Assembly: GCA_965215295.1 (NCBI GenBank)
Contig: OZ244045.1
Coordinates: 992,001 to 1,056,000, forward strand
DNA from: HK1 sp965215295
GTDB taxonomy: Bacteria; Pseudomonadota; Gammaproteobacteria; HK1
Direction of reading: 5' to 3'
Length of the DNA: 64,000 nucleotides
In this document: positions 28,173 through 37,256 of the stretch, piece after piece
Layout: every line of letters starts with the position of its first letter
Numbering within the stretch: position 1 is the stretch's first letter
The notes under the pieces: model-generated
Told to the model about the DNA's origin: nothing
What the model saw: only the letters and a program-made list of their open reading frames with translations
The model's database searches: none
Made by a program: the position numbers and the translations under genes

Positions 28173-28255
28173 GAACGCGACACGGAGCTCGCGGGGCGCA
28201 TCGAATATCGCACGGGCGCGGCTGCTTCCGTGAAAACGCGGCACGGGGTCCGCTC
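28160..28255. repeat. 61 bp-spaced duplication of the TlpA-like gene end
   Basis: GCTGCTTCCGTAAGAACGCG at 28160, which contains the stop codon of the thioredoxin gene, recurs in diverged form at 28221. The copy lies in the 193 bp gap before aroQ. It looks like an old local duplication. Confidence 0.45.
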
Positions 28256-28365
28256 GACGCGGCAACCATGCTAATCTGCGCCCAATTGTCACGAACGAAT
28301 GCCGAACTGCGTCGAACTTTCGCCGCTCGGCACGTCGAGTTCACCGCGCCGGACGAGAGGCGGAA

Positions 28366-28812
28366 ATGGCTGGACTGCTCCTGTTGAACGGCCCCAACCT
28401 GAACCTGCTCGGCGCCCGCGAGCCGGAGATCTACGGCCGCACCACCCTCGCCGACCTCGAGTCCGACCTCTCGGCGCTCGCCGAGAGCGACGGGCACCGG
28501 CTCGAGTGCTTCCAGAGCAACGCCGAGCACGAGCTCGTCGACCGCATCCATCAGGCCGCCCGGGACGGTGTCGACTGCGCCATCATCAACCCCGGGGCGT
28601 TCACCCATACCAGCGTGGCCATTCGCGATGCATTCCTTGCCACCGGGATCCCGTTCATCGAGGTCCACCTCTCGAACATCCATCGGCGCGAGCCGTTCCG
28701 TTGCCATTCCTACCTGTCCGACGTCGCGGCCGGCGTGATCGTCGGCCTCGGACCGGCGGGCTACCGCTTGGCGTACCAGGCCGCGCTCTCGCGACTGGCC
28801 GGCGGGGACTGA
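28366..28812 (+). CDS. aroQ: type II 3-dehydroquinate dehydratase
   Basis: A 148-residue shikimate-pathway enzyme. The signature LLNGPNLNLLGAREPEIYG (6-24) carries the catalytic Tyr. QSNAEHELVDRIH, IINPGAFTHTSVAIRDA and IEVHLSNIHRREPFR with the catalytic His are present. It dehydrates 3-dehydroquinate to 3-dehydroshikimate as a dodecamer. First gene of the aroQ-accB-accC-prmA cluster; accB follows 11 bp later. Confidence 0.97.
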   Translation: MAGLLLLNGPNLNLLGAREPEIYGRTTLADLESDLSALAESDGHRLECFQSNAEHELVDRIHQAARDGVDCAIINPGAFTHTSVAIRDAFLATGIPFIEVHLSNIHRREPFRCHSYLSDVAAGVIVGLGPAGYRLAYQAALSRLAGGD

Positions 28813-28823
28813 GGAGCCGGAAC

Positions 28824-29321
28824 GTGGACATCCGCAAGGTCAAGAAGCTGATCGAGCTGCTGGAAAGCTCCAGCGTCGACGAGATCGAGATCCACGAAGG
28901 CGAGGGCTCGGTGCGGGTCACGCGGCACCGGGCGCCGTCCCCCGCTCCGGTGCACCACTACTACGCGGCGCCGGGCGCGGGCGCCGCGCCCCCGGCCGCC
29001 GTCCACGCGCCGGCCGCAGACCCGGCGCCGGGCGCGGCCGCGGGTCCCGGTCCCGAGTCCGGCGACCCGCTTCCGCCCGGATACGTGGTGACCTCGCCGA
29101 TGGTCGGCACGTTCTACCAGGCCTCCTCCCCCGGCTCGAAGCCGTTCGTCTCCATCGGCCAGCGGGTCGCGCCGGGCGACACGCTGTGCATCATCGAGGC
29201 GATGAAGATCCTCAACCAGATCGAGTCGGAGGTCGCCGGAGAGGTGAAGGCGGTCGTCGCCGAGAACGGCCACCCGGTGGAGTACGGCGAGCCGCTGTTC
29301 GTGATCGACACCGACGTGTGA
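28824..29321 (+). CDS. accB: acetyl-CoA carboxylase biotin carboxyl carrier protein
   Basis: A 165-residue carrier starting at GTG, preceded by GAGGAG at a good distance. The helical N-terminus DIRKVKKLIELLESSSVDEI, an Ala/Pro linker at ~38-85, and the biotinyl domain from YVVTSPMVGTFY are complete. The biotin lysine is K128 in EAMKI. It carries carboxybiotin between AccC and the transferase in fatty-acid synthesis. It is separated from accC by a 262 bp gap that is mostly a tandem array, unlike the usual tight accBC junction. Confidence 0.96.
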   Translation: MDIRKVKKLIELLESSSVDEIEIHEGEGSVRVTRHRAPSPAPVHHYYAAPGAGAAPPAAVHAPAADPAPGAAAGPGPESGDPLPPGYVVTSPMVGTFYQASSPGSKPFVSIGQRVAPGDTLCIIEAMKILNQIESEVAGEVKAVVAENGHPVEYGEPLFVIDTDV

Positions 29322-29394
29322 AGCCCGCCGCGTCGAGCCGAGTCCGACCAGGAGCCTCCGTCATGCCGGTTCGAGGCCACCTCCCGCACGCTGG

Positions 29395-29583
29395 CCGGAG
29401 CACCTCCCCGGCTCACCGGAACATCTCCCCGGGCCGCCGGAGCATCTTCCCGGCTCACCGGAGCATCTCCCCGGCTCACCGGAGCACCTTCCCGGCTCAC
29501 CGGAGCACCTCCCCGGATCGCCGGAGCATCTCCCCGGCTCACCGGAGCATCTTCCCGGCTCACCGGAGCACCTCCCCGGATCG
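29395..29583. repeat. minisatellite, nine 21 bp units abutting accC
   Basis: Nine consecutive units of 21 bp, of the form CCGGAGCAYCTYCCCGGMTCR, start at 29395, 29416, 29437 and so on to 29563. The ninth unit ends at 29583 and the accC ATG is the next base, so any ribosome-binding site of accC lies inside the array (GGAG at 29565-29568). The unit is seven codons long, so the array keeps an open frame on both strands; those frames are not considered genes. Confidence 0.95.
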
Positions 29584-30930
29584 ATGCTGACCAAGGTCAT
29601 CATCGCGAACCGGGGGGAGATCGCGCTCCGGATCCTGCGCGCCTGCCGCGAGCTCGGGATCCGGACCGTGGCCGTCCACTCCATGGCCGACCGGGACCTG
29701 AAGCACGTCCGGCTCGCCGACGAATCGGTGTGCATCGGCCCCTCCGCGTCGAGCGAGAGCTATCTCAACATCCCCGCGGTGGTGAGCGCGGCGGAGGTCA
29801 CCGATGCCGTCGCCATCCATCCCGGCTACGGATTCCTCTCGGAGAACGCGGACTTCGCCGAGCGCGTCGAGCAGAGCGGCTTCATCTTCATCGGCCCGCG
29901 GCCGGAGACGATCCGGCTGATGGGGGACAAGCTCTCCGCGATCGCGGCGATGCGGGCGGCGGGCGTGCCCTGCGTCCCCGGCTCGGACGGTCCGGTCGGA
30001 GAGGATCCCTCGCAGACCCTGCGCCTCGCCCGCGACATCGGCTATCCGGTGATCGTGAAGGCGGTCGGCGGGGGCGGCGGGCGCGGGATGCGCGTCGTCC
30101 ACTCCGAGGCGGCGCTGCTCGACGCGGTCTCGCTCACCCGCGCCGAGGCCGGCGCGGCGTTCGGCAACCAGGCGGTCTACCTGGAGAAGTATCTCGAGAA
30201 CCCCCGGCACATCGAGTTCCAGGTCCTTGCCGACACCCAGGGCAACGTCGTGCACCTCGGCGAGCGGGACTGCTCGATGCAGCGCCGGCACCAGAAGGTG
30301 ATCGAGGAAGCGCCGGCGCCCGGGATCGAGCCGCGGGTGCGCGAGGCGATGGGGGAGCGGTGCGTCGCGGCCTGTCGCGAGATCGGCTACCGCGGCGCGG
30401 GAACCTTCGAATTCCTGTACGAGGACGGCCGGTTCCACTTCATCGAGATGAATACGCGGCTGCAAGTCGAGCATCCGGTGACGGAGCTGGTCACCGGCAT
30501 CGACATCGTCAAGGCCCAGCTTCGAATCGCGGCGGGCGAGGAGCTGCCGTTCGCGCAGGACGACATACGCGTCCGCGGACATGCGATCGAATGCCGCATC
30601 AACGCCGAGCACCCGACCACGTTCCGCCCATCTCCCGGCACGATCTCCCTGTTCCATCCACCGGGCGGACCCGGCATCCGGCTCGACAGCCACATCTACA
30701 CCGGCTACGAGGTGCCGCCCTACTACGACTCGATGATCGGCAAGCTCATCGCACACGGCGAGACCCGCGAATTCGCCATTGCGCGGGCCGGCACCGCGCT
30801 GGAGGAGATCGTCATCGAGGGCATCGACACGAACATCCCGCTGCACCTGAGGCTCTGCCGCGACGCCGCCTTTCTCGCGGGCGGCACCGGCATCGGCTAC
30901 CTGGAGCGCAAGCTGGAGCTCGAACCCTGA
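29584..30930 (+). CDS. accC: acetyl-CoA carboxylase biotin carboxylase subunit
   Basis: A 448-residue ATP-grasp enzyme of full length that carboxylates the biotin on AccB. Blocks seen: the N-terminal MLTKVIIANRGEIALRILRA, the ATP loop KAVGGGGGRGMR, ERDCSMQRRHQKVIEEAPAP, the catalytic EMNTRLQVEHPVTE, and HAIECRINAE. The start is fixed by the family N-terminus and comes directly after a 21 bp tandem array. At the 3' end it overlaps prmA by four bases. Confidence 0.97.
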   Translation: MLTKVIIANRGEIALRILRACRELGIRTVAVHSMADRDLKHVRLADESVCIGPSASSESYLNIPAVVSAAEVTDAVAIHPGYGFLSENADFAERVEQSGFIFIGPRPETIRLMGDKLSAIAAMRAAGVPCVPGSDGPVGEDPSQTLRLARDIGYPVIVKAVGGGGGRGMRVVHSEAALLDAVSLTRAEAGAAFGNQAVYLEKYLENPRHIEFQVLADTQGNVVHLGERDCSMQRRHQKVIEEAPAPGIEPRVREAMGERCVAACREIGYRGAGTFEFLYEDGRFHFIEMNTRLQVEHPVTELVTGIDIVKAQLRIAAGEELPFAQDDIRVRGHAIECRINAEHPTTFRPSPGTISLFHPPGGPGIRLDSHIYTGYEVPPYYDSMIGKLIAHGETREFAIARAGTALEEIVIEGIDTNIPLHLRLCRDAAFLAGGTGIGYLERKLELEP

Positions 30931-31820
30931 GCACCGGGAGGCGCGCCTGGTGCGAGCTCGCGCTCGAATGCGGGCGCGCCGGGCTCGACGCGGTGTGCGA
31001 GCGCCTGGAGACGGCCGGCGCGGTGTCGGTGACGCTGGAAGACGCCGGTGACGATCCATGGCTCGAGCCGGAACCCGGAGCGTCGCCGCCGTGGCCGTAC
31101 ATGCGGGTGCGCGCGCTGTACGCGCACTCCGCCGATGCGGAGGCGGCGCGTCTGATGCTGCCGGACGTTCCGGCCGTGACGCACGTGCGGGTGCGGGAGA
31201 TCGCCGACCGGGACTGGATCGGCGCGTCCTGCGAGGAGATCGAGCCGATCGGGATCGGCCCGCTCTGGATCGGACCCGGCTGGGCGACCCCGCCGCCGGA
31301 CCGTGTCGTCGTGCGCCTGGAGCCCGGACTCGCCTTCGGCTCCGGAAGCCATCCCACCACGCGCCTGTGTCTCGAACGGCTGGCGAGCGCGCCGCCGGCG
31401 GGGATCGACGTCATCGACTACGGCTGCGGCTCGGGCATCCTCGCGATCGCGGCGGCGGCGCTCGGCGCGCGGCGGGTGCTTGCGCTCGACATCGACCCCC
31501 AGGCGCGGCAGGCGACGGCCGGGAACGCCCGGATCAACGGCGTATCCGACCGGGTGGGCGTCGCCGCCGCGGGAGCGGCGCCAGGCCCGGAGGCCGCACC
31601 CGCCTCGCTCGTGGTCGCAAACATCCTCGCCGGACCGCTCGTGGAGCTCGCGCCGGTCCTCTCGGCGCTGACGATGCCCGGGGGCCACCTGGCGCTCTCG
31701 GGTGTCCTCGAGGCGCAAGCGGACGAGGTCGCCGGCGCCTACCGCGGCGCGTTCGACATCCATGTCGGGGAAACGAGCGAAGGATGGGTACGCCTCGACG
31801 GCAGGCGCCGCCCGGAATGA
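30927..31820 (+). CDS. prmA: ribosomal protein L11 methyltransferase
   Basis: About 297 residues. The N-terminal domain (AWCELALECGRAGLDAVCERLETAGAVSVTLEDA) and the SAM domain (GLAFGSGSHPTTRLCLERL, VIDYGCGSGILAIAAAALGA, VANILAGPLVELAP) are typical of PrmA, which trimethylates ribosomal protein L11. There is no ATG, GTG or TTG at the expected start. The only codon in the right place is CTG at 30927, which forms a CTGA overlap with the accC stop. This start is inferred; re-initiation after accC would explain it. Confidence 0.93.
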   Translation: MSTGRRAWCELALECGRAGLDAVCERLETAGAVSVTLEDAGDDPWLEPEPGASPPWPYMRVRALYAHSADAEAARLMLPDVPAVTHVRVREIADRDWIGASCEEIEPIGIGPLWIGPGWATPPPDRVVVRLEPGLAFGSGSHPTTRLCLERLASAPPAGIDVIDYGCGSGILAIAAAALGARRVLALDIDPQARQATAGNARINGVSDRVGVAAAGAAPGPEAAPASLVVANILAGPLVELAPVLSALTMPGGHLALSGVLEAQADEVAGAYRGAFDIHVGETSEGWVRLDGRRRPE

Positions 31821-32197
31821 GACGGCATTGCGTTCGTCGCGACCGGCACGGGCTCGAAACAGGCCGTGCCCCGTCGCCGCGAGCTTGAAGCTGCGGGCGT
31901 CTCCCTTCGGTTTCAGCCCCGACGAGACGCCCTGATGGCAGGCGCCGCAGCGATCGAGGCGGCGCCATCCGGCTGACGCAGCGTGATCCGGCATGACGCA
32001 TCGCTCGATGCGCGGGCTGAAGGCCGGGTGGCGCCTTCGGTCAGCCCGGCCTGCTGCGTGGGATTGTCCTGGCCGCACGAGCCGGCCATTTGCCACACCG
32101 GCGGGATGTGTATAGATTCGATGGCCGGGAGTCGACGTTTCACTCTCCTTCTCGCCACCGACGACCGGCCGCTTGCGCCTTCGCGGAGATGCTCGCG
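31821..32197 (+). promoter_or_regulatory. intergenic region with promoter candidate for dusB-fis
   Basis: The 377 bp between prmA and dusB hold no gene. A seven-pair hairpin (31845-31851 with 31864-31870) lies just after prmA and could terminate it. TTGCCA (32090-32095) and TATAGA (32111-32116), 15 bp apart, form a promoter candidate about 80 bp before the dusB start. Confidence 0.4.
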
Positions 32198-33187
32198 ATG
32201 CAGATGCGCTCGTTCAGCTTGCCGAACCAGGTCGTGCTCGCGCCGATGGCCGGGGTCACCGATCGTCCCTTCCGCCAGCTCTGCCGCCGCCTCGGCGCCG
32301 GCCTGACGGTCTCGGAAATGGTGACCAGCGATCCGCGGCTCCGCACCAGCCGGATGTCGCTGCGGCGTACCGACCACTCCGGCGAGCCCGCCCCCCGGTC
32401 GGTCCAGATCGCCGGTGCGGACCCCGCGCACCTCGCGGATGCGGCGCGGTTCAACGTCGCCCGGGGCGCCGACATCATCGACATCAACATGGGCTGCCCG
32501 GCGAAGAAGGTGTGCAACGCCGCGGCGGGCTCCGCGCTGCTGTCCGACGAGCCGCTCGTGGCGCGCATCCTCGAGCGCGTCGTCGCGGCGGTCGACGTGC
32601 CGGTCACCGTGAAGATCCGCACCGGCCCCGACCCGGACCGGCGCAACGCGGTGCGGATCGCGCGCATCGCGGAGTCGACCGGCATCGCCGCCATCGCGGT
32701 ACACGGCCGGACGCGCCGGTGCGCGTTCCGAGGCGCCGCCGAATACCATTCGATCCGTGCGGTCAAGCGGGCGGTGGCGATCCCGGTCATCGCCAACGGC
32801 GACATCACGAGCCCCGCCCAGGCCCGTCGCGTGCTCGCCTGGACCGGGGCCGACGCGGTGATGATCGGGCGCGCCGCCCAGGGCAATCCCTGGCTGCCCG
32901 GCGCGATCGCGGCATACCTCCGATCGGGCGCGAAGGTCGAGCCGCCGGGCGTCGGGGAGCGGGCCGGGATGCTGCTCGGGCACCTGCGCGCCCTGCACGA
33001 GTTCCATGGCGAAACCATCGGGGTCCGGATCGCGCGCAAGCACCTGTCCTGGTACTGCAGGGCCCATCCGCACCCTCCGCATGGCGAGCGGTTCTGGCGC
33101 AGCGTCAACCGCGTCGAGTGTGCACGGCGGCAGCTTGCCCTGACACGCGACTTCTTCCACCGCGTGCGCGACGAAGAAGCCGCATGA
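32198..33187 (+). CDS. dusB: tRNA-dihydrouridine synthase B
   Basis: A 329-residue FMN enzyme that reduces uridines in the tRNA D-loop. Motifs: VVLAPMAGVTDRPFRQLCRR, DIIDINMGCPAKKVCNAAAGSALL with the catalytic Cys, TVKIRTG, IAVHGRTRR, VIANGDI and MIGRAAQGNPWL. The ATG at 32198 has GGAG nine bases ahead; an in-frame ATG three codons earlier is less well placed. It shares four bases with fis (ATGA), the conserved dusB-fis pair of gammaproteobacteria. Confidence 0.95.
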   Translation: MQMRSFSLPNQVVLAPMAGVTDRPFRQLCRRLGAGLTVSEMVTSDPRLRTSRMSLRRTDHSGEPAPRSVQIAGADPAHLADAARFNVARGADIIDINMGCPAKKVCNAAAGSALLSDEPLVARILERVVAAVDVPVTVKIRTGPDPDRRNAVRIARIAESTGIAAIAVHGRTRRCAFRGAAEYHSIRAVKRAVAIPVIANGDITSPAQARRVLAWTGADAVMIGRAAQGNPWLPGAIAAYLRSGAKVEPPGVGERAGMLLGHLRALHEFHGETIGVRIARKHLSWYCRAHPHPPHGERFWRSVNRVECARRQLALTRDFFHRVRDEEAA

Positions 33188-33468
33188 GCTCCGCGGGCTC
33201 GGCGGGGGCGCTGCGCCTCAAGGTCACGGACAAGTGCAGCGCGAAGCCCCTGCGCGCCTGCGTCCAGGAAGCGGTGGAAGACTACTTCCGCCACCTTGAC
33301 GGCCATGACGCCTCGGGGCTGTTCGACCTGGCCATCGCCGAGGTCGAGGGCGCGTTGCTCGAATCGGTGCTCGCGCACACGAAGGGGAACCAGAGCCGGG
33401 CCGCGGCCATCCTCGGCATCAACCGGACCACGCTGCGCAAGAAGCTCAAGCGCCATGGAATCGTCTGA
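33184..33468 (+). CDS. fis: DNA-binding protein Fis
   Basis: A 94-residue nucleoid protein. The N-terminal beta-hairpin arm is followed by LRACVQEAVEDYFRHLDG, and the C-terminal HTH is GNQSRAAAILGINRTTLRKKLKRHGI, nearly identical to known Fis. It bends DNA and regulates stable RNA and growth-phase genes. Translation is coupled to dusB by a four-base overlap. The 283 bp after it, before purH, hold no recognisable gene. Confidence 0.97.
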   Translation: MSSAGSAGALRLKVTDKCSAKPLRACVQEAVEDYFRHLDGHDASGLFDLAIAEVEGALLESVLAHTKGNQSRAAAILGINRTTLRKKLKRHGIV

Positions 33469-33751
33469 CGACCGGTTTCGCCCGCCGCGTGCCGGCGCCC
33501 CGTCGGATTCGTGAACGCCCGTCTCCGGAGTCGAAACGCCCGGCCGGGTTCACGGCGCCCGGAATGCGGCCGATGGATCCCTGTCCGCGGAAATGGCCCC
33601 GTCCCCGTCTTCGTGGAAATGGCGTTGATCCCCGGCAAGACCACCACTCCCGCGAGGACCGTCCTTCCCGTGGAGATCATCGCTCCCGCAAGAGCCCGGT
33701 CCCGTCTGGCCGCCCGGTCCGCGGCCCGCAACGAACCGGGGAGGAAGTGAA

Positions 33752-35368
33752 ATGGGTTGCTCGGTCGCACGCGCGCTCATCAGCGTCTCGGACAAGACCG
33801 GAGTCGTCGATTTCGCCCGCGCCCTGCACGCGCTGGGCATCGAGGTGCTCTCCACCGGCGGCACCGCGAGGCAGCTCCGAGAGGCGGGGGTGCCGGTCAC
33901 GGACGTCTCTTCGTACACCGGATTCCCGGAGATGATGGACGGCCGGGTCAAGACGCTGCATCCGAAGATCCACGGTGGCCTGCTCGCGCGGCGCGACACC
34001 GACTCCGAGGCGATGCGCGAGCACGGCATCGCGGGGATCGACCTGCTGGTGGTCAACCTCTATCCGTTCGAGCGGACGGTGGCGAAGCCGGACTGCGACC
34101 TCGCGACCGCGATCGAGAACATCGACGTCGGCGGGCCGGCGATGCTGCGCGCCGCGGCGAAGAACCATGCGTGGGTGACGGTCGTGGTGGACGCCGGCGA
34201 CTACCCCGCGGTGCTGGAAGAGCTGCGCGCGGGCGGCGCGGTGGCGCCGTCCACGCGGTTCCGTCTCGCGGCCAGGGCGTTCGAGCACACCGCGCGCTAC
34301 GACGGCGCGATCGCAAGCTACCTCGGTGCGCAAGGCGGTTCCGAGACGCCGCCGGCCGCGTTCCCCCGTACCCTGAACCTGCGGTACGTGAAATCGCAGC
34401 AGATGCGTTACGGCGAGAACCCGCACCAGCGCGCGGCGTTCTACGTGGAGCGCCCGGCGGTGGAGACCGGCACCAGGGCGGGCGTGGAGGCGGGAACCGA
34501 GACCGGCGCGGAGGCGAGCGTCGCGACGGCGAGACAGCTCCAGGGCAAGGCGCTCTCGTTCAACAACGTGGCCGATACCGACGCCGCCCTGGAGTGCGTG
34601 AAGAGCTTCGCCGAGCCGGCCTGCGTGATCGTCAAGCATGCGAACCCGTGCGGCGTGGCGATCGGGGCCGGCATCCGCGATGCGTACGACCGCGCGTTCA
34701 GGACCGACCCGACGTCCGCGTTCGGCGGCATCATCGCGTTCAACCGTCCGCTCGATCCGCGGACCGCCGCGGCGATCGTCGAGCGGCAGTTCGTCGAGGT
34801 CGTCATCGCGCCCCGCATCGACGCCGCGGCCCTCGCGCCGTTCGCGAGCAAGGAGAACGTCCGGGTCCTGGAGTGCGGAGCGCTCCCCGTCGCGCCGCGC
34901 CCCGCGTTCGACTTCAAGCGCGTCACCGGCGGGTTGCTGGTCCAGGACCGCGACACCGGCGCCGTGGCCGAAGACGACCTCGAGGTCGTCACCCGGCGCG
35001 CGCCCACCGGGGCGGAGATGCGGGACCTCCTCTTCGCATGGAAGGTCGTCAAGTTCGTGAAGTCGAACGCCATCGTCTACTGCCGGGACGGCATGACCAT
35101 CGGGATCGGGGCGGGCCAGATGAGCCGCGTCTACTCCGCGAGGATCGCGGGCATCAAGGCGGCGGACGAGGGGCTGGAGGTGCGCGGCTCGGTCCTCGCC
35201 TCGGATGCGTTCTTCCCGTTTCGCGACGGCATCGACGCGGCGGCCGAGGCCGGGGTCGGCGCGGTGATCGAGCCCGGCGGCTCGATGCGCGACGACGAGG
35301 TCGTCGCGGCGGCGGACGAGCACGGCATGGCGATGGTATTCACCCGCATGCGGCACTTCCGGCACTGA
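33752..35368 (+). CDS. purH: bifunctional AICAR formyltransferase / IMP cyclohydrolase
   Basis: 538 residues, catalysing the last two steps of IMP synthesis. The cyclohydrolase domain begins ARALISVSDKTGVVDFARAL and includes STGGTARQL and GRVKTLHPKIHGGLLARR. The transformylase domain has RYGENPHQRAAFY, VKHANPCGVA, SAFGGIIAFN and the C-terminal IEPGGSMRDDEV and RHFRH. A Thr/Glu/Gly/Ala-rich insertion of about 20 residues follows the YVERPA strand (~235), longer than in most homologues. A good GGAGGAAG precedes the ATG. Confidence 0.97.
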   Translation: MGCSVARALISVSDKTGVVDFARALHALGIEVLSTGGTARQLREAGVPVTDVSSYTGFPEMMDGRVKTLHPKIHGGLLARRDTDSEAMREHGIAGIDLLVVNLYPFERTVAKPDCDLATAIENIDVGGPAMLRAAAKNHAWVTVVVDAGDYPAVLEELRAGGAVAPSTRFRLAARAFEHTARYDGAIASYLGAQGGSETPPAAFPRTLNLRYVKSQQMRYGENPHQRAAFYVERPAVETGTRAGVEAGTETGAEASVATARQLQGKALSFNNVADTDAALECVKSFAEPACVIVKHANPCGVAIGAGIRDAYDRAFRTDPTSAFGGIIAFNRPLDPRTAAAIVERQFVEVVIAPRIDAAALAPFASKENVRVLECGALPVAPRPAFDFKRVTGGLLVQDRDTGAVAEDDLEVVTRRAPTGAEMRDLLFAWKVVKFVKSNAIVYCRDGMTIGIGAGQMSRVYSARIAGIKAADEGLEVRGSVLASDAFFPFRDGIDAAAEAGVGAVIEPGGSMRDDEVVAAADEHGMAMVFTRMRHFRH

Positions 35369-35382
35369 GCCGGGCGCACGAC

Positions 35383-36762
35383 GTGGCTCCGGCGCCCGGT
35401 CCCCGAGCAGCCCCCTCCTCTCCGCCCGGGGACCCGCTCACCGTGCTCGTGGTGGGCGGGGGCGGACGCGAGCACGCGCTGGCGTGGAAGCTCGCGCAGA
35501 GCGGGCGGGTGGCGCGGGTGCTGGCCGCACCCGGCAACGCGGGCACCGCGCGCGAGCCCCGGGTCGAGAACGTCGCGGTGGGCGCGGAGGACGTCGAAGG
35601 GCTGGTCGCGCTCGCGCACGCGCGTTCGGTCGACCTCACCGTGGTCGGTCCGGAGGCGCCGCTGGTCGCGGGGATCGCGGATCGGTTCGAGGCGGAAGGG
35701 CTTCGGGTCTTCGGGCCGCGCGCCGCGGCGGCGAGGCTGGAGGGCTCGAAGGCGTTCACCAAGGCGTTCCTCGCACGCCACGGCATCCCGACCGCACGCT
35801 ACGCCGAGTTCACCGACGCGGCCGAGGCGGCCGCCCACGTTCGCGAGCACGGCGCCCCGATCGTGATCAAGGCGGACGGACTCGCGGCGGGCAAGGGAGT
35901 CGTCGTCGCGCAGTCGGAGGTGGAGGCGCTCGCCGCCGTGGACGCGATGCTCTCCGGCCGGGCGTTCGGGGACGCCGGGCGGAGGATCGTGATCGAGGAG
36001 CACCTTGCCGGCGAGGAAGCGAGCTTCATCTGCGTGGTGGGCGGCGGACAGGCGGTGCCGCTCGCATCGTCGCAGGACCACAAGGCGGCCGGAGAGGGGA
36101 ATACCGGACCGAACACCGGCGGGATGGGCGCATACTCGCCGGCGCCGGTCGTCGACGCCGCGGCGCACGAGCGCATCATGCGCGAGATCGTCCGCCCGAC
36201 GGTGGCAGGGCTCGCGGCGGCCGGGACCCCCTATACCGGGTTCCTGTACGCGGGCCTCATGATCGACGGCGAGGGCGCCCCCCGGGTCATCGAGTTCAAC
36301 TGCCGGCTCGGCGACCCGGAAGCGCAGCCGATCCTGCTCCGCCTGCGCTCCGACCTCCTCGACCTCGTCGAGGCGGCGATCGACGGCGACCTCTCGCGCG
36401 CGCGGCCCGAATGGGACGAGCGCGCCGCGCTCGGGGTGGTGATGGCGGCGGCCGGCTATCCGGGGCGCTACGACAAGGGACACGCGATCGCCGGACTCGA
36501 CGGCGGCGGGCCGCACGCGAGGATCTTCCATGCCGGCACGTCCGTCGCCGGGAATCGCGTCGTGACCTCGGGCGGCCGGGTCCTGTGCGTGTGCGGGCTC
36601 GGCAAGGACGTGGGCGAGGCGCAGCGCCGCGCCTACCGGCGGGTCGAGACGGTGGGGTGGACCGGCGCCTGGTATCGGCGTGACATCGGTGACCGCGCGG
36701 TGGCCCGCGAGCGAGGCCGGCGCGGGGCCGGGGACGGCGCCCGCTCCGAGCGCCTGCCGTAG
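35383..36762 (+). CDS. purD: phosphoribosylamine-glycine ligase
   Basis: About 459 residues from a GTG at 35383. The family core begins at a second GTG (35443, MLVVGGGGREHALAWKL), which may be the true start, because the 20 residues between are Pro/Ala-rich and unconserved. ATP-grasp motifs include IVIKADGLAAGKGVVVA, QDHKAAGEGNTGPNTGGMGAYSPAP and IEFNCRLGDPEAQPIL. It makes GAR in purine synthesis. The last ~25 residues are an Arg/Gly-rich extension. It follows purH closely, as in Pseudomonas. Confidence 0.95.
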   Translation: MAPAPGPRAAPSSPPGDPLTVLVVGGGGREHALAWKLAQSGRVARVLAAPGNAGTAREPRVENVAVGAEDVEGLVALAHARSVDLTVVGPEAPLVAGIADRFEAEGLRVFGPRAAAARLEGSKAFTKAFLARHGIPTARYAEFTDAAEAAAHVREHGAPIVIKADGLAAGKGVVVAQSEVEALAAVDAMLSGRAFGDAGRRIVIEEHLAGEEASFICVVGGGQAVPLASSQDHKAAGEGNTGPNTGGMGAYSPAPVVDAAAHERIMREIVRPTVAGLAAAGTPYTGFLYAGLMIDGEGAPRVIEFNCRLGDPEAQPILLRLRSDLLDLVEAAIDGDLSRARPEWDERAALGVVMAAAGYPGRYDKGHAIAGLDGGGPHARIFHAGTSVAGNRVVTSGGRVLCVCGLGKDVGEAQRRAYRRVETVGWTGAWYRRDIGDRAVARERGRRGAGDGARSERLP

Positions 36763-36773
36763 CGCGCGACTCC

Positions 36774-37256
36774 TCACCTTCTCCTGCGGATGCCGATGAC
36801 GCTGCCCCGGTCGTCCGGGGGCGGCAGTGCGGCGTGCGCGCGGGCGAGCGCGGCCAGCGCCTCCAGCCGGTCCGGCGGGAACGGGGCCGAGCGGCCGGTC
36901 GCGGTATCGACGTGCATGCACATGATCTCGTTCGTCGCCGCGAGGTACCCCGCCGCGTCGTGGTACAGGAAGTGGAAGAGGTGCAGGCGTTTCTCGTCGA
37001 CGTCGAGGACCCGCGTCTCGAACCGCATCGGCGCGGCCTCCTTCATCTCGCGGTGAAAGGAGACGTGCATCTCGCGCACGTAGAGCGAGCACCCGGTGCG
37101 TTCGATGTAGTCGAGGTGGAGGCCGGTGTGGTCGAAGAACGCGTCGGTCGCGAGGTCGAACGCGCGCACGTAGAACGCGACGTTGAGGTGGTGGTTGTAG
37201 TCGACCCACTCGGGGCGGACCACGTCCCGGTACAGCACCAGCGGGGCATCGTTCAT
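36774..37256 (-). CDS. acyl-CoA thioesterase-like hot-dog protein
   Basis: A 160-residue protein with a 4HBT-type hot-dog fold: RDVVRPEWVDYNHHLNVAFYVRAFDLATDAFF carries the catalytic-region Asp and the DYNHHLN motif of the carnitine/acyl-CoA thioesterase family, and MHVSFHREMKEAAPMRFETRVLDVDEKRLHLFH follows. It hydrolyses an acyl-CoA in the cytoplasm; the substrate is unknown. Its ATG overlaps the stop of the upstream membrane-protein gene (ATGA), so the two are coupled. It is convergent with purD. Confidence 0.88.
   Translation of the reverse strand: MNDAPLVLYRDVVRPEWVDYNHHLNVAFYVRAFDLATDAFFDHTGLHLDYIERTGCSLYVREMHVSFHREMKEAAPMRFETRVLDVDEKRLHLFHFLYHDAAGYLAATNEIMCMHVDTATGRSAPFPPDRLEALAALARAHAALPPPDDRGSVIGIRRRR

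Noticed and set aside
29361..29735. Frame encoding a seven-residue PGRCSGE repeat on the minus strand
   Set aside because: It is produced by the 21 bp minisatellite, which keeps all frames open; it overlaps accC and has no start signal.
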